DNA of 57,625 bases, taken from assembly GCA_030527015.1 (NCBI GenBank), contig JAUNBR010000016.1, positions 1-57,625 of the forward strand, written 5' to 3'. This document shows, one piece after another, positions 28,301 through 35,022 of this stretch; position 1 is the first letter of the stretch, and each line of letters starts with the position of its first letter. Made by a program: the position numbers and the translations under genes. The notes under the pieces are model-generated. The model did no database searches, had not been told where the DNA came from, and saw only the letters and a list, made by a program, of their open reading frames with translations. The DNA is from Planctomycetia bacterium. GTDB taxonomy: Bacteria; Planctomycetota; Planctomycetia; Pirellulales; Thermoguttaceae.

Positions 28301-30569
28301 CCGTCACATCATACGTGCGAATACGCACTCCATGACTGGTTCCTTCCAGATGTTCATCATTATCGATTTCATTTTCCTCAGCGGAAATCACAAAATATGT
28401 CTGGTAATCTTCCGTGTTCGGCTCCCCCCCGAATCCCACCGTAAAAGCGATCGACGCTTCACTATTCGCCGGCGCGTCAAAAAAATCTGCCACGATTCGT
28501 TCGCCGGCCTCATTATATAACGTGCAGAATAAAGTCCCGGCATTCGTCCAGGTCTGTGTTTCTATTCCCCGCTTCTCATACTGGTCAGGTAAAGCAGTCG
28601 CAGAACGAATTCCCGTCCAGGCCATGGCGAAATAACCATCTTCATTCATCGCCACCCGCGGATAAACACTCTGCCCGGTCACCTCCGTATCCACCCGGAA
28701 CTGATCCGCGATCATATTCCCTTCCGCATCATAACGCTGCGCATAAATTCCATTAAAATAACTTGCCGTCTGCGACATCTGACACCAGACGACAATAAAA
28801 TTCCCGTCTTCATCCATCGCGACATCCGACATGCGCTGCTCGCCAGTGGTAAATGAATTCACACGGAAAGGATCCGTCACAGGTTTCACCGACTGAATGA
28901 AATCTTCTCCCATATTCGTGGGATCCTGCCATGACTGGGCCGTATACCGCCGTGCATACACATCCGCCATACTTCCCGGCGTCAATTTACTGTTCGCGTC
29001 ACTGCTGTACGTAATGATAAAATCACCATCATCATCCATCGCCACCGCTGGCTCATACTGATTCAGACATAACGGTAAACCCGTAACCGGGTCAAAACCC
29101 TCATCCAGATTCACCTGAAATTCCGGGCTGGATTCTTTAATTGTCGTAACCGTCACCGCCGGATTTATAATCGTCCGCCCATATGCATCCTGAATATTCA
29201 GAATATCATTCCCCATGGTATCTTTCAGTGCGCTGACGATCACCAGAGGCTGATCCTGCTTCCCGGAGGAGTTTACAAAAGTAATGTCAAAAGCTAATAA
29301 TTCTTTCTCCCCCTCCTTAATCCCATAAAGCCCATCCTCAAATTTCACGCCATATACTGGCGTAACCACCACTTCAGGTGTCGAGGTACGCACCAGATCC
29401 GGCATAACGGCTGGCCCCTGCGCTCCACCCGCTATTTTTTCTGGAGTGGGAAAGAAAACAGGCCCCGTTCCATAATTGGTAATCTGCCAGTTCTTAATAT
29501 ACTCTTCGATATACGCCGCGATCGACGCAGGATCATCCACCTTAAATTTCATGTCCACCGTGACCGCATTACGAACCATCTCGATATTCACGGAAGGCAA
29601 AAATCCAGCGTCCCGTATATCCCCTATGACGGTCGCCGTCAATAACTGCTGTGCCTGACCCGCGGGGCCAAATTCCACAATAAATTCCCGTGGAGAAATC
29701 GCCATGACCTGCGCGTTTTGTAAGGCATTCCCTCCCCGGATTCCTAAATCCTGAAGCTGTATTTCTAAACTATTGGCGTTTTGCTCGACACTTAACGACT
29801 CATCATATCTAAATGTCGTTCTTTCTCCTTCATAAGAAAATTGCACAAACAACACAAGATTCTCCACCGGATCCCCCTCCGGTGCCGCTTCCGCAGAAGA
29901 AAACGTAATCCGCTGCTGACAAGTCCCGCCCAGCGTTAAGGACATGCTGGCCGTACCATCCGCTCTCTCCGGATTCACCAGCTCATCTGCCGGTAACGTC
30001 AGTCGCTGAACTTCGTCCGTCATATATCGAGCATAAATATTATAATCGATCATCGACTCACCCGTCTCAGGATCTATATAACTGCCCGTGTCAATATCTA
30101 TATGCTGTATCCGAATCGAGGTGTCCAGATCCGTAATATAATAATCCACCGCATCGGATTTCAGTCGCTGAATAAACTCAAGTTCCGACTCCCCCTCCGC
30201 ACGGAGTAATTCATTCTGTAACTGATCCCGATAATACCCCTTCTGGTAATACCGACTCGTGGGATCCGCGATACGAACTTCCTCTCCACGCGTCCATGCC
30301 GCAACAAAATCACCATCATGATCCATCGCGATCGCCGAACCATTCGTGTCTGTCGTCTGATATTCACTGTAACTCGTGTTTACCAAAACGTCATACCATG
30401 TGGAGGGCGAAACCGAAAGCATGATACGATCCTCCAAAGTATCAAGCGTCAATTTTCGTTTACTATCCTCCGTTTTACGGGCTTTCGTGGCCGATACTTT
30501 CTGTACGCCAAGAAGGCTTCCAAAACCTGAAATAATATTTCTCAGTGGGGATTTTGCGAACAGTGCCAT
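19305..30569 (-). CDS. Giant secreted repeat protein with embedded trypsin-like protease
   Basis: Protein of about 3754 residues. ATG at 30569 is chosen because AAGGA lies about eight bases upstream; the frame extends to 30638. Near the N-terminus LDTLEDRIMLSVSP is the planctomycete extracellular motif, with no classical signal peptide. About 18 copies follow of an acidic repeat of the type VAMDADGDFVITWTS, then IYxRxYxxxG. A trypsin-like domain is embedded (about 24050-24860): His in LTAAHVV, Asp in NDLAILVLEE and Ser in GAGDSGGPAFF, so it looks active. Two Ig-like segments lie near 26150-26650 and 22930-23460. The last about 800 residues contain eight or nine GGNDTA-type repeats (for example GGNDTAILQDSTGND) 70-80 residues apart, resembling calcium-binding surface repeats. 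It probably acts on the cell surface in adhesion or degradation; its target is unknown. No frameshift is seen across 11.3 kb. Confidence 0.9.
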   Translation of the reverse strand: MALFAKSPLRNIISGFGSLLGVQKVSATKARKTEDSKRKLTLDTLEDRIMLSVSPSTWYDVLVNTSYSEYQTTDTNGSAIAMDHDGDFVAAWTRGEEVRIADPTSRYYQKGYYRDQLQNELLRAEGESELEFIQRLKSDAVDYYITDLDTSIRIQHIDIDTGSYIDPETGESMIDYNIYARYMTDEVQRLTLPADELVNPERADGTASMSLTLGGTCQQRITFSSAEAAPEGDPVENLVLFVQFSYEGERTTFRYDESLSVEQNANSLEIQLQDLGIRGGNALQNAQVMAISPREFIVEFGPAGQAQQLLTATVIGDIRDAGFLPSVNIEMVRNAVTVDMKFKVDDPASIAAYIEEYIKNWQITNYGTGPVFFPTPEKIAGGAQGPAVMPDLVRTSTPEVVVTPVYGVKFEDGLYGIKEGEKELLAFDITFVNSSGKQDQPLVIVSALKDTMGNDILNIQDAYGRTIINPAVTVTTIKESSPEFQVNLDEGFDPVTGLPLCLNQYEPAVAMDDDGDFIITYSSDANSKLTPGSMADVYARRYTAQSWQDPTNMGEDFIQSVKPVTDPFRVNSFTTGEQRMSDVAMDEDGNFIVVWCQMSQTASYFNGIYAQRYDAEGNMIADQFRVDTEVTGQSVYPRVAMNEDGYFAMAWTGIRSATALPDQYEKRGIETQTWTNAGTLFCTLYNEAGERIVADFFDAPANSEASIAFTVGFGGEPNTEDYQTYFVISAEENEIDNDEHLEGTSHGVRIRTYDVTGTPIHNIYRANSASVDTDSDTLWGGYQGRSRVAVDADGDITVVYSGYGPDTSENVFDATISSTALKRYMSLFAEQINENRNADLRRYFNPEADSLFAADRFEVLGYGTGQDGAGVMLVSGEDDTIKAFSNGDVSSMINGIMAYAQQEGADDEQLGRLYNCLNNVFGDLRGEANGILFSMFDALPIYGEEGDVTLRTTDPLYSDSVANAHRDGANAAFNLFLPNEFGTRWDQITMTVVTPWGNGQVQVTPVYVNNVLDEGATAHAIETAILALPCVGENWAKPENEGPVEVRVLDMEEIMLRDGTYWDTGWRDMTMFLGPDLVGFEIQFQGDLHDLGVGLMNITAVTTTDEVHRVTVNTNTAVSGAGQGFFGITIGDANTGTNPVMTITADMVGNPNHPTWEAGAAAIQAALTGLNYDATVEMEVVGTQINYTIVYTGDSAGTNIPNIQIYHDENWPNANAATTQWWMGAQAGTVIQGGLARAQQLPALNAVISSVGTSQEYPYIGMTPDGSFGVLWTQYEEYTSLRQVDEFTATINANQNIYFRQFDEEHDAAGPKVTGVRTVDGVKVFNGKQISSEGFSNNGDETDNMLIVTFDEEMRDANKMLQSLSPSEYLHYWNTSVTNPANWAILYNGVEVSGAIQEVLFGMNQSTILTGNVAENKWEAIITLNTDILGEGKLADGNYTLVARNLMTDVAGNPLGRTGFEENGSDYTLIYDVLTPDEPEAPVIDPEIYDPEDPTQTLPSEGILADVQNNNSLNWTPTSVGTNYEGDTVTVWTGVEDGMTEGIFARIDYMKWDVTNDVRTNLPQGSKIIEVTDHLSELDKWRVEFASVAVNGTGIDIYDEDDIWGTTDFVVTWSQNDGTLLAQDWNVYARIYSLNGVAKTDAFRVNDTTRGTQIYSSVAVSPEGDFVITWQSNGNKNEDESGYGVFAKRYNSAGESVGGSSTVQTLNFTGSMAGSFTLKLYDGVQTEPFETSPIIFDGNTFAVEEEIQVKLQQLIENAEAYALQHPEKYENGISPLDGIEIEVVASSANQIVIYFHGENAKRDISEFIVDTSGLVLGATGGSISVSTAVQGTPAEFLVNQTTANNQQWASVAMDYSGNFVITWTSFGQDDDSSTDSNIYSRYFYSNETVYGNMTQRGVVSTAALSGQTQIGLAEHVLGTLPPENYESLDRTGVAVVVADGAQGTGSLLTSRQHVLTAAHVVTTEGTNAPATTASVSFQSETGEIVEIAVTEIIVHPEWDGEGNNDLAILVLEETPPTYVEAYDIYRSSDEIGQQFFFYGYGTTGIGATGFDETIMGTTKRTGTNRFEGVATELDWDFPTLLADFDSGNAADDALGILLGRNDLGFGNLEISTGAGDSGGPAFFVSGDSYIISAICRGALGTEVNADLDGTFGMVIDFTRISLYADWIDAIVQVEVGGEETLVNVNDTAGMQRWSSVAMDADGDYVISWTSFSNDNYLDSQSYNIFAQRYDTSGAAVGENFLVNSTIQNIQQLSKVAMDADGEFVIVWESFQDSMDMNNVDQGTPSSWGILGQRYVANENVDATNISNPNGKFGAEFQINSTLAGDQRFPGVSMTANGDFVAVWQGVGENDNSLVEGIYNRWYFRMEDDTPPMVAAVFAKTVVRDVDAGTEEFYYAQVEDGAVLEGNIQKMLFIFSEQLMGQYENERGSNSILSPSNWIVTKDGRTIVNAVASITKYSEEDITDGYNSSLSNVDGFYPTGESQKNAYWVTFDLSSIGGGDVLTGGGYTVTIRDRVEDRSGNTLDGDRDGHEGGNVTIGITVEGTPGGDPSDGGDTKDVEDRVNTITDGNQSEPAMAMDANGNYVVVWTTELLAAEEEGEEGEEGEEGEEEAREVIGTVIHGQLYSQDGTKKGTEFIISDSPGVIHKDASVAMAANGTFVVTWTANSVDENQNGTIEFEEANSDNVYAKVFYSNGVAYADALEVLSDPVNTITRGKQHLSSVAMDENGSRFIITWANEDTKTIDATQIQNDRNGVWYQIYSINVDLIQRVGGNVLVNAADNFSQTCPEIACDGNGNFTVVWQGYSSSNSGYNIYARQFDRDGNLLTDTFQINEYQTNDQIGPSIAMTVDGDFVVAWSSYLYDRDEFGVSHRRFNADGTPMSSEILTNDVTLKSQHEASVAINRFASALNPAYRTYYISWTSYRQEQNIYDSDGVYGKLYTYDGLRWSTTGEESVNIYTIWDENNSVCAVGPNGKRYVVWVGPEQSSMAPGTVLEGDLQTDIYQLVSVSTSDVTGTAKTLGKYTSNWTYSSSGSSSKEALVVGSGTVTATVTTQTVTLEADTYNEFSFNAGVSPRMTLNGNAISAESGVNHYILDASELQGGFVCATINAMGGETVKVEGNNVVITAADYKLTLRNCTEVIFNGLNDAVAEFVLSDDSGVFSAIGMNASLVTAEKSISVRGAKSIIADGTGSRVTAELATTSTANTFTYKPGTVTTSEYAQLTDASGTFSISVKGFADLSVYGEGGNHSAMINNNGLAADLKVNANDVDFLCNGQTIHLCDFTNMEFSASTSGNAVNAEVTTSAFHDTVETDASGVVIRNSHYVQTIKGANVTLYSGGNDTATLYGSNYSNTLNSSAEKTEFKVSGLTYTLYSFEDVTVYGNGGENAAYLQDTTGDDTLTAGARTAVMTGSYYDPQAGKTRTYRIQLEQFTTVEAESVNGGNDTAILQDSTGNDTYRVMENAAVMSYIGSGGFQNTVSGFRNVSAQSINGGDDYAIITGTANNESFILTPDSAKLQYADVEGNVVTNSATGFAKMEIYGNGGTDSLNAYDSAGKDSFFLSPGALEAKGDGYNYKASGIMAINLYRVHGGNDNLTVSDSGADETLVLRPHAVTMISSNGYSVFADGFRDIYVTGGNGGNDFALIYDSRGNDHLRSEFIDTVYLQNRTSITGDDFYNQVTGFQNVKAYATTGGTDTAEIYDSIMNDSYDYINGALMTSVENITRSFVNFDELSVIKNGGNDSRTAEAKAVDSIFQGDWD
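22735..22797 (-). repeat. Glu-Gly simple repeat in the giant gene
   Basis: Codes for a run of EEG units (EEEGEEGEEGEEGEEEAREV). At DNA level it is a polypyrimidine stretch of CTTCTTCTCC-like units, so copy number may vary by slippage while keeping frame. Confidence 0.8.
24050..24860 (-). other. Trypsin-like (S1) protease domain within the giant protein
   Basis: Catalytic His codon is near 24695, Asp near 24553 and Ser near 24219, in the right order for the S1 fold. The domain sits between two acidic repeats (one ends near 24870, the next begins near 24040), so it was inserted into or evolved within the repeat array. Confidence 0.85.
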
Positions 30570-30830
30570 CTTCGTATTCCTTAATTGAACTGTGTGGATC
30601 GCCAATTGTGATTCTTTCGCCGCGCAGAAATACCTCATTCATTATTTATTATAAACATAAATAAGATAAAACCACAGCTGCACGCCACACACACGATAAA
30701 ACGCCTGTGTGACTCACAACCAGGGACAACTGATTAAAATATATTAATTATTTATAAATTTCTTATTATCGGGATTATCCCAAACTTTTTATCTGTTCTG
30801 CGGGAAGCCTTTTTTATTTTCGGCCTTTTT

Positions 30831-30921
30831 AAATTCGGCACACAATAAAATTCCGCTTTACGAGTATTTCGCGATATGTGAAATACCTGTTTCTGGACCG
30901 CACAAAACTTTATTTAACGTA
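30831..30921 (+). repeat. TATAC repeat, plus, diverged with compensatory core changes
   Basis: Reads CACACAATAAAATTCCGC; the core arms are GTATTTC and GAAATAC instead of GCATTTT and AAAATGC. Both arms changed so that pairing is kept. Confidence 0.75.
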
Positions 30922-30998
30922 TTTTCCGTATCCGTAATAATATTTCTTTGTATCTTCCGAATAAAACAAATTTTTTCACCACGTGAAATAACAGTTTT

Positions 30999-31105
30999 TA
31001 TACCCGATGCACTATAAATTTCCACTTTCTCGGCATTTTGCTTCGCAGAAAATGCCTGCTTTCAGAACCGCATAAAACGGAAATTTAAAGTAAAACTAGA
31101 GTATA
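30999..31105 (+). repeat. TATAC repeat, plus, full length
   Basis: Begins TATACCCGATGCACTATAAA, core CGGCATTTTGCTTCGCAG, closes AACTAGAGTATA. Confidence 0.92.
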
Positions 31106-31180
31106 AATATGAATTCCTGTATATTATAATATAAAATCACTGGCAGAAACATAAAAATCCTGCAGCTTTCAAAAATTTTT

Positions 31181-32278
31181 TTATTTTTCGTGGTTCACCT
31201 CATGTGACCTTAACCACCAGGAAGAGTTTTCCGTCGTAATCGCCTCATGACAGGTGGGAAGCTCCGGCGTTAATATGGCCGCATGACGCGCACCCGGCAA
31301 GAGCCGAACATCATAAATTTCTTCGCATCCCTCTGTAAATTCAAAAAAACCCTCTAAATTTCCCGTCAAAACATTTACCACGGCCACTCCACAAAGTAAA
31401 TTTTGAGTTTTTTGGACAGGTAAACCGCTTATCTGATGATGTTTACGAATTTTGGACAGTCCGATAATTGCAAAATCGCGCCAAAAATCCAAACCACGTA
31501 AGTATCCCGGAAGCCGAACGACCACTTTATTTTCTTTAGTACGTGGATTTACCACCCAGAGTTCTCCCTCACCAGAGTTAAGAAACCATAAATTCTGGCG
31601 ATAAAACCGAGGGCTGTGCGGTAAACATAACCCCTCCAAAACGACCTCATTCGTACGTATATCCATCAAAACACCACCAGAAAGTTTTTTCTCACTCCAC
31701 CCTCTGGCAGTATCTGTGGCTCCGAGCATGGTAACATAAGCGGGCTGACCATCCACCAGAGTTACACCATTCAGATGACAGCGATCTTCCGGGACGATAT
31801 CCGTAATAAAAGGCGGCTGCCATACAGGAGAAAAATGAAACCGAAAACTTGGCCGTGCAAGACAGGAAAACCGAGTATTTACCATTAAAATACCCTGACT
31901 ATCAAAAAGAACATCATGTACGTTTAAATCCCCGGTATACCATTTCGTTCGTGGCAGATAACAGGCATCATAACTTCCAATATTTTTTGTGTCATATTCA
32001 TAAGCCAAAACTTTTGCATTACTAAAAAGAGTGATCTCTCTCCGGCTGGCCAATAAGATCTGGTCATTATGGTATGCCACGCCCATGGGTTTATCGAAAT
32101 CGCGCATCGTCAAAGTAACTTGACGACCGTCCCAGCCGATAAAAGCCAATTTATTAGCCTGATATGTCGAAACCATCACACTTCCGCCTAAATGATTTAT
32201 CCATGCTCGGAATCCATCATTCGACGTACAATTTACCATTTTTTGAAAAGTAGACGGCTGATTTATGTCCACACTCAT
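31181..32278 (-). CDS. TIGR03032-like protein (conserved, function unknown)
   Basis: Cytoplasmic-looking protein of 365 residues with no signal peptide. It matches the TIGR03032/DUF4915 pattern as I know it: HDVLFDSQGILMVNTRFSCL, then WQPPFITDIVPEDRCHLNGV, then PHSPRFYRQNLWFLNSGEGE and LPGYLRGLDFWRDFAIIGLS. The repeated short beta-rich units suggest a beta-propeller. Family members occur with tetratricopeptide or glycosyltransferase genes elsewhere, but the activity is not known to me. No ribosome binding site stands out before the ATG. Neighbours do not suggest a pathway. Confidence 0.78.
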   Translation of the reverse strand: MSVDINQPSTFQKMVNCTSNDGFRAWINHLGGSVMVSTYQANKLAFIGWDGRQVTLTMRDFDKPMGVAYHNDQILLASRREITLFSNAKVLAYEYDTKNIGSYDACYLPRTKWYTGDLNVHDVLFDSQGILMVNTRFSCLARPSFRFHFSPVWQPPFITDIVPEDRCHLNGVTLVDGQPAYVTMLGATDTARGWSEKKLSGGVLMDIRTNEVVLEGLCLPHSPRFYRQNLWFLNSGEGELWVVNPRTKENKVVVRLPGYLRGLDFWRDFAIIGLSKIRKHHQISGLPVQKTQNLLCGVAVVNVLTGNLEGFFEFTEGCEEIYDVRLLPGARHAAILTPELPTCHEAITTENSSWWLRSHEVNHEK

Positions 32279-32504
32279 CGTTTTTTATTAAAAAATTATG
32301 ATTATTTATTCAGGAATTCTATGATCCTGGTTCTCCTACAATTCTCGTTTTGTACAGCACCGCCACAGGTATTTTCAAAAACTGCAAAATACCTGAAAAT
32401 AAAAATTTCATATTACAGGGAAAAAATTTTGTCCGTATCTCTCATATTTTCAGTCAGCGGTATTCAAAATACATGAAAATTTATACATTAAACTTTAATT
32501 AAAA

Positions 32505-32580
32505 TTACTGATTTCTGTTTTATTCTCCGTTTAATGTGACTCTGAACACAGAATTTCCGGCTCAGCCTGCACGGGCAGGG
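32505..32580 (-). repeat. Degenerate TATAC repeat with small hairpin
   Basis: CCGTTTAATGTGACTCTGAA resembles the minus form. The rest is replaced by CCTGCACGGGCAGG, a short inverted repeat like inserts in other copies. Confidence 0.45.
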
Positions 32581-32584
32581 AAAG

Positions 32585-32691
32585 TTACGCTGATTCTCGT
32601 TTAAATTTCCGTTTTATACGGCTCTTTATTCAGACATTTTCAGCGAAGAAAAAATGTCGAGGAAACGGAAATTCATCGTGTCTCGGATATA
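32585..32691 (-). repeat. TATAC repeat, minus, full length
   Basis: Reads GATTCTCGTTTAAATTTCCG, GACATTTTCAGCG...AAAATGTC (both arms changed together), closing GTGTCTCGGATATA. Confidence 0.85.
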
Positions 32692-32933
32692 AAACAGTCA
32701 AAAAAAGTCCATATTTCCCAGCAAACATTCTTCGAAACGAAATGTCAGGATAAATCTGCACACCAGTCAGGAAAATCAAAAATTTATTTTAAAAAACCGA
32801 AAAAGAATCATCGTGTTCCATGAAATATCATACATTAAACATAATTTTACATAATCTGGGACACACGTAATCTTTCATTTTATAAAATCAAAAATTTATT
32901 GACAAAATTTGTTTTTTTTACTAAAAAATTCTT

Positions 32934-32949
32934 TTTTGACTAGTCAAAA
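32934..32949. promoter_or_regulatory. 16-bp perfect palindrome
   Basis: TTTTGACTAGTCAAAA is fully self-complementary. It lies in the divergent region, nearly 400 bp upstream of the TraB-like gene. It could bind a dimeric regulator. Confidence 0.3.
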
Positions 32950-33140
32950 CATGATATTTAAGATAAAATTTGAACAGGTGATAACTTTTTATCATAAATC
33001 CATAAAAATTTATTCTTCGGAAAACCTTACCGTAAGACGTATGTTTTATGATCCTATCTTTAGTTTTAATGTAAAAAAACCATATTTCATTTCCACATAA
33101 AAAACTTTTGTACTTCAAAACATTAAAATTATCTGGAATT

Positions 33141-33169
33141 TTGACATACTAATTTTAATATTTTATTTA
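33141..33169 (+). promoter_or_regulatory. Possible promoter for the TraB-like gene
   Basis: TTGACA (33141-33146), 17-base spacer, TATTTA (33164-33169). The -35 is perfect, the -10 weak. It lies about 165 bp upstream of the start codon. Confidence 0.35.
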
Positions 33170-33329
33170 TGATCATTCTCCCTCATTTACGAACAGAGTA
33201 AAAATTTTATCTGTGATCGTTAGTATAATCGGAAAATTTCATATAAAAGAAGAATAGTTTTACTATAATAACCGAACATAAGTACATATTTATAAAAAAT
33301 AATCCTCAAAATCGGAAAGGTTTAGGTGC

Positions 33330-34295
33330 GTGATGTATAATAATTTACACAATTTCTCCATTTCAAAACATCCTGTTATCATTTTTGTTTTTTTCTTTTT
33401 ATTCATTTTGACAGAATCTATTTATTCTCACTTTTGTTATGCGAATGAAACGGAAAACAAAAATTCTGAAGAAGCAGTCCTCGAAACAGAAGAGCAAAAT
33501 GCCAAAAAGCCTTCTTTAGAATCTTTATTTTTACGTCTGAAGAAAGATGCCGAGGGAAATCATGTCGCGCTGGAAACGTCTTCGGTAACGTATGCCTCCG
33601 AAGAAAAAGGGATTAAAGTAACATTAATTGGTGCAGTTCACCTGGGCGAAAAAGAATACTACGATGATTTAAATAAGCATTTTAAGGATTTTGAAGTGGT
33701 ACTTTATGAAGTCGTCGCGGAAGAAGGCACACGTCCGAAAAAAGAAACATCAAGAACCTCGGCGATTAGTCTGCTCCAGCGCCAGATGTCGGCCGTTTTA
33801 GGTCTGGAGTACCAGTTATACTGTGTCGATTATTCGCCCGAAAATATGATTCATGCGGACATGAGCCCTGAAGAATTCAAAGATGCCATGAAAAAACGGA
33901 ATGACAGTTTTTTACAGTTATATCTCCGCTCGGTGGGATACAGTATGGCGATACAAAATAAAGCGGGTAAGGAAGGTTCCGTCTCTTCCATTCCGCTGAG
34001 AGACTTACTGTTCGGGAATCGTTCCTTGGCTTTAAAACGCATTATGGCTGAAGAAATGGGAAATGTAGGTAATTCCGTTTCTCCATTCGAAGGAAAAAAT
34101 GGCTCCGTCATTCTGACAGATCGAAACGCGAAAGTCATACGAATTTTACAAAAACAGCTGGATGAAGGCAAGAAAAATATCGCCATTTTTTATGGCGCAG
34201 CCCATTTACCCGATTTCGCACAGCAGCTTGAGAAAGATTTTAATTTAACACCACAAAAACCACGCTGGTTTACCGCATGGGATTTAACAAAATAA
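33330..34295 (+). CDS. TraB/TIKI-like family protein, secreted or membrane-anchored
   Basis: Protein of 320-321 residues. An N-terminal hydrophobic segment (VIIFVFFFLFILTESIYSHF) should export or anchor it. The rest resembles the TraB/GumN/TIKI superfamily: KVTLIGAVHLGEKEYYDDLN with the conserved His104, then VVLYEVVAEEGT, an R-N-A-K-V-I-R-I-L helix, and near the C-terminus IAIFYGAAHLPDFAQQLEKD with the second His. Some relatives are metal-dependent proteases; activity here is unproven. The start may be the GTG at 33330 or the ATG three bases later; GGAAAGG is upstream. Confidence 0.75.
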   Translation: MMYNNLHNFSISKHPVIIFVFFFLFILTESIYSHFCYANETENKNSEEAVLETEEQNAKKPSLESLFLRLKKDAEGNHVALETSSVTYASEEKGIKVTLIGAVHLGEKEYYDDLNKHFKDFEVVLYEVVAEEGTRPKKETSRTSAISLLQRQMSAVLGLEYQLYCVDYSPENMIHADMSPEEFKDAMKKRNDSFLQLYLRSVGYSMAIQNKAGKEGSVSSIPLRDLLFGNRSLALKRIMAEEMGNVGNSVSPFEGKNGSVILTDRNAKVIRILQKQLDEGKKNIAIFYGAAHLPDFAQQLEKDFNLTPQKPRWFTAWDLTK

Positions 34296-35022
34296 ACAAA
34301 AATTAAAGTAAACAGAATTCTTTTCTCTTACTTTATGAATCATTCCCATAAATTTAACGGTTAAAGTATTTACACTTTCACTTTCCCCGGCGTTTCTTGA
34401 AATATGTTTTTTGACACACATTTCGTAATAAAAGTTTTTTTATATATGTTTTTAGTTCATAATTTGTAATGCACGTTTCGTTATCTGTGATTCGCACTGC
34501 TGGTGAAGCAGCACGAGACAAAAATTTAGAAGCGAAATCTTTCGTGCCATATTTTTAATTAAATGTTTTCATAATCATTCTGGCATGTTATACGGGTTCC
34601 ACTTTAAATTTCCGTTTTTTGCTTCACTGAAAACAGGCATTTTCATCGAAGCAAAATGTCGGAGAAGCGGAAATTTATAATGTATCGTGTATAAAACTTT
34701 TCTTTCATTCACCTCTGGAAAAGTTTTCTCATGCCAGATTCTTTTGTGCTCAAAAGATTTTTGTTTTCAAAATTTATATTTTCGTCCGAGAAAGTATTTT
34801 TCGCTGTATTTAAAGGCAGTTTTTGCCATATTTAAGGGGAATTTTATAAAAAATCAGGAGATTTTTGCGGTAACAGATATACATTATATTTAATAATTAA
34901 TATTTATTTTTTATATACCTGGCCTCCTGTTTTAAATAGGAGCTCTCGACTTTCGTTCTCTCTGAATATCCCCTGGCACTAAATGTTTTTATTTTCAAAA
35001 TCTGGTACATAAAACGTTTATG
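34296..35022. other. Convergent intergenic region with one TATAC repeat
   Basis: Besides the repeat, a ten-base-pair stem (AAAACTTTTC / GAAAAGTTTT, 34693-34727) directly follows it; it lacks a convincing T run. The remainder is AT-rich and unexplained. Confidence 0.5.
34589..34693 (-). repeat. TATAC repeat, minus, full length
   Basis: Begins TATACGGGTTCCACTTTAAA, closes ATGTATCGTGTATA. The middle has GCTTCACTGAAAACAGG in place of the usual GTGCGGCTCTGAAAGCAGG, as if partly overwritten by the plus core. Confidence 0.88.

Larger units (their letters stand above)
30570..31180. other. Intergenic region upstream of the giant gene
   Basis: Contains two plus TATAC repeats. 30640-30830 is AT-rich and should carry the promoter of the giant gene. 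Confidence 0.6.
32279..33329. other. 1.05-kb AT-rich intergenic region between divergent genes
   Basis: Holds a degenerate and a full TATAC repeat, a 16-bp palindrome and promoter-like boxes. 32700-33140 is very AT-rich; short open frames there look like chance. Confidence 0.6.

Noticed and set aside
19818..30588. Many plus-strand open frames opposite the giant gene
   Set aside because: They are shadows: the minus-strand frame is continuous, repetitive and domain-rich, while the opposite frames have no recognisable folds.
32909..33118. Two short overlapping open frames in AT-rich DNA
   Set aside because: Phe/Lys/Ile-rich, no ribosome binding site, typical of chance frames in AT-rich sequence.
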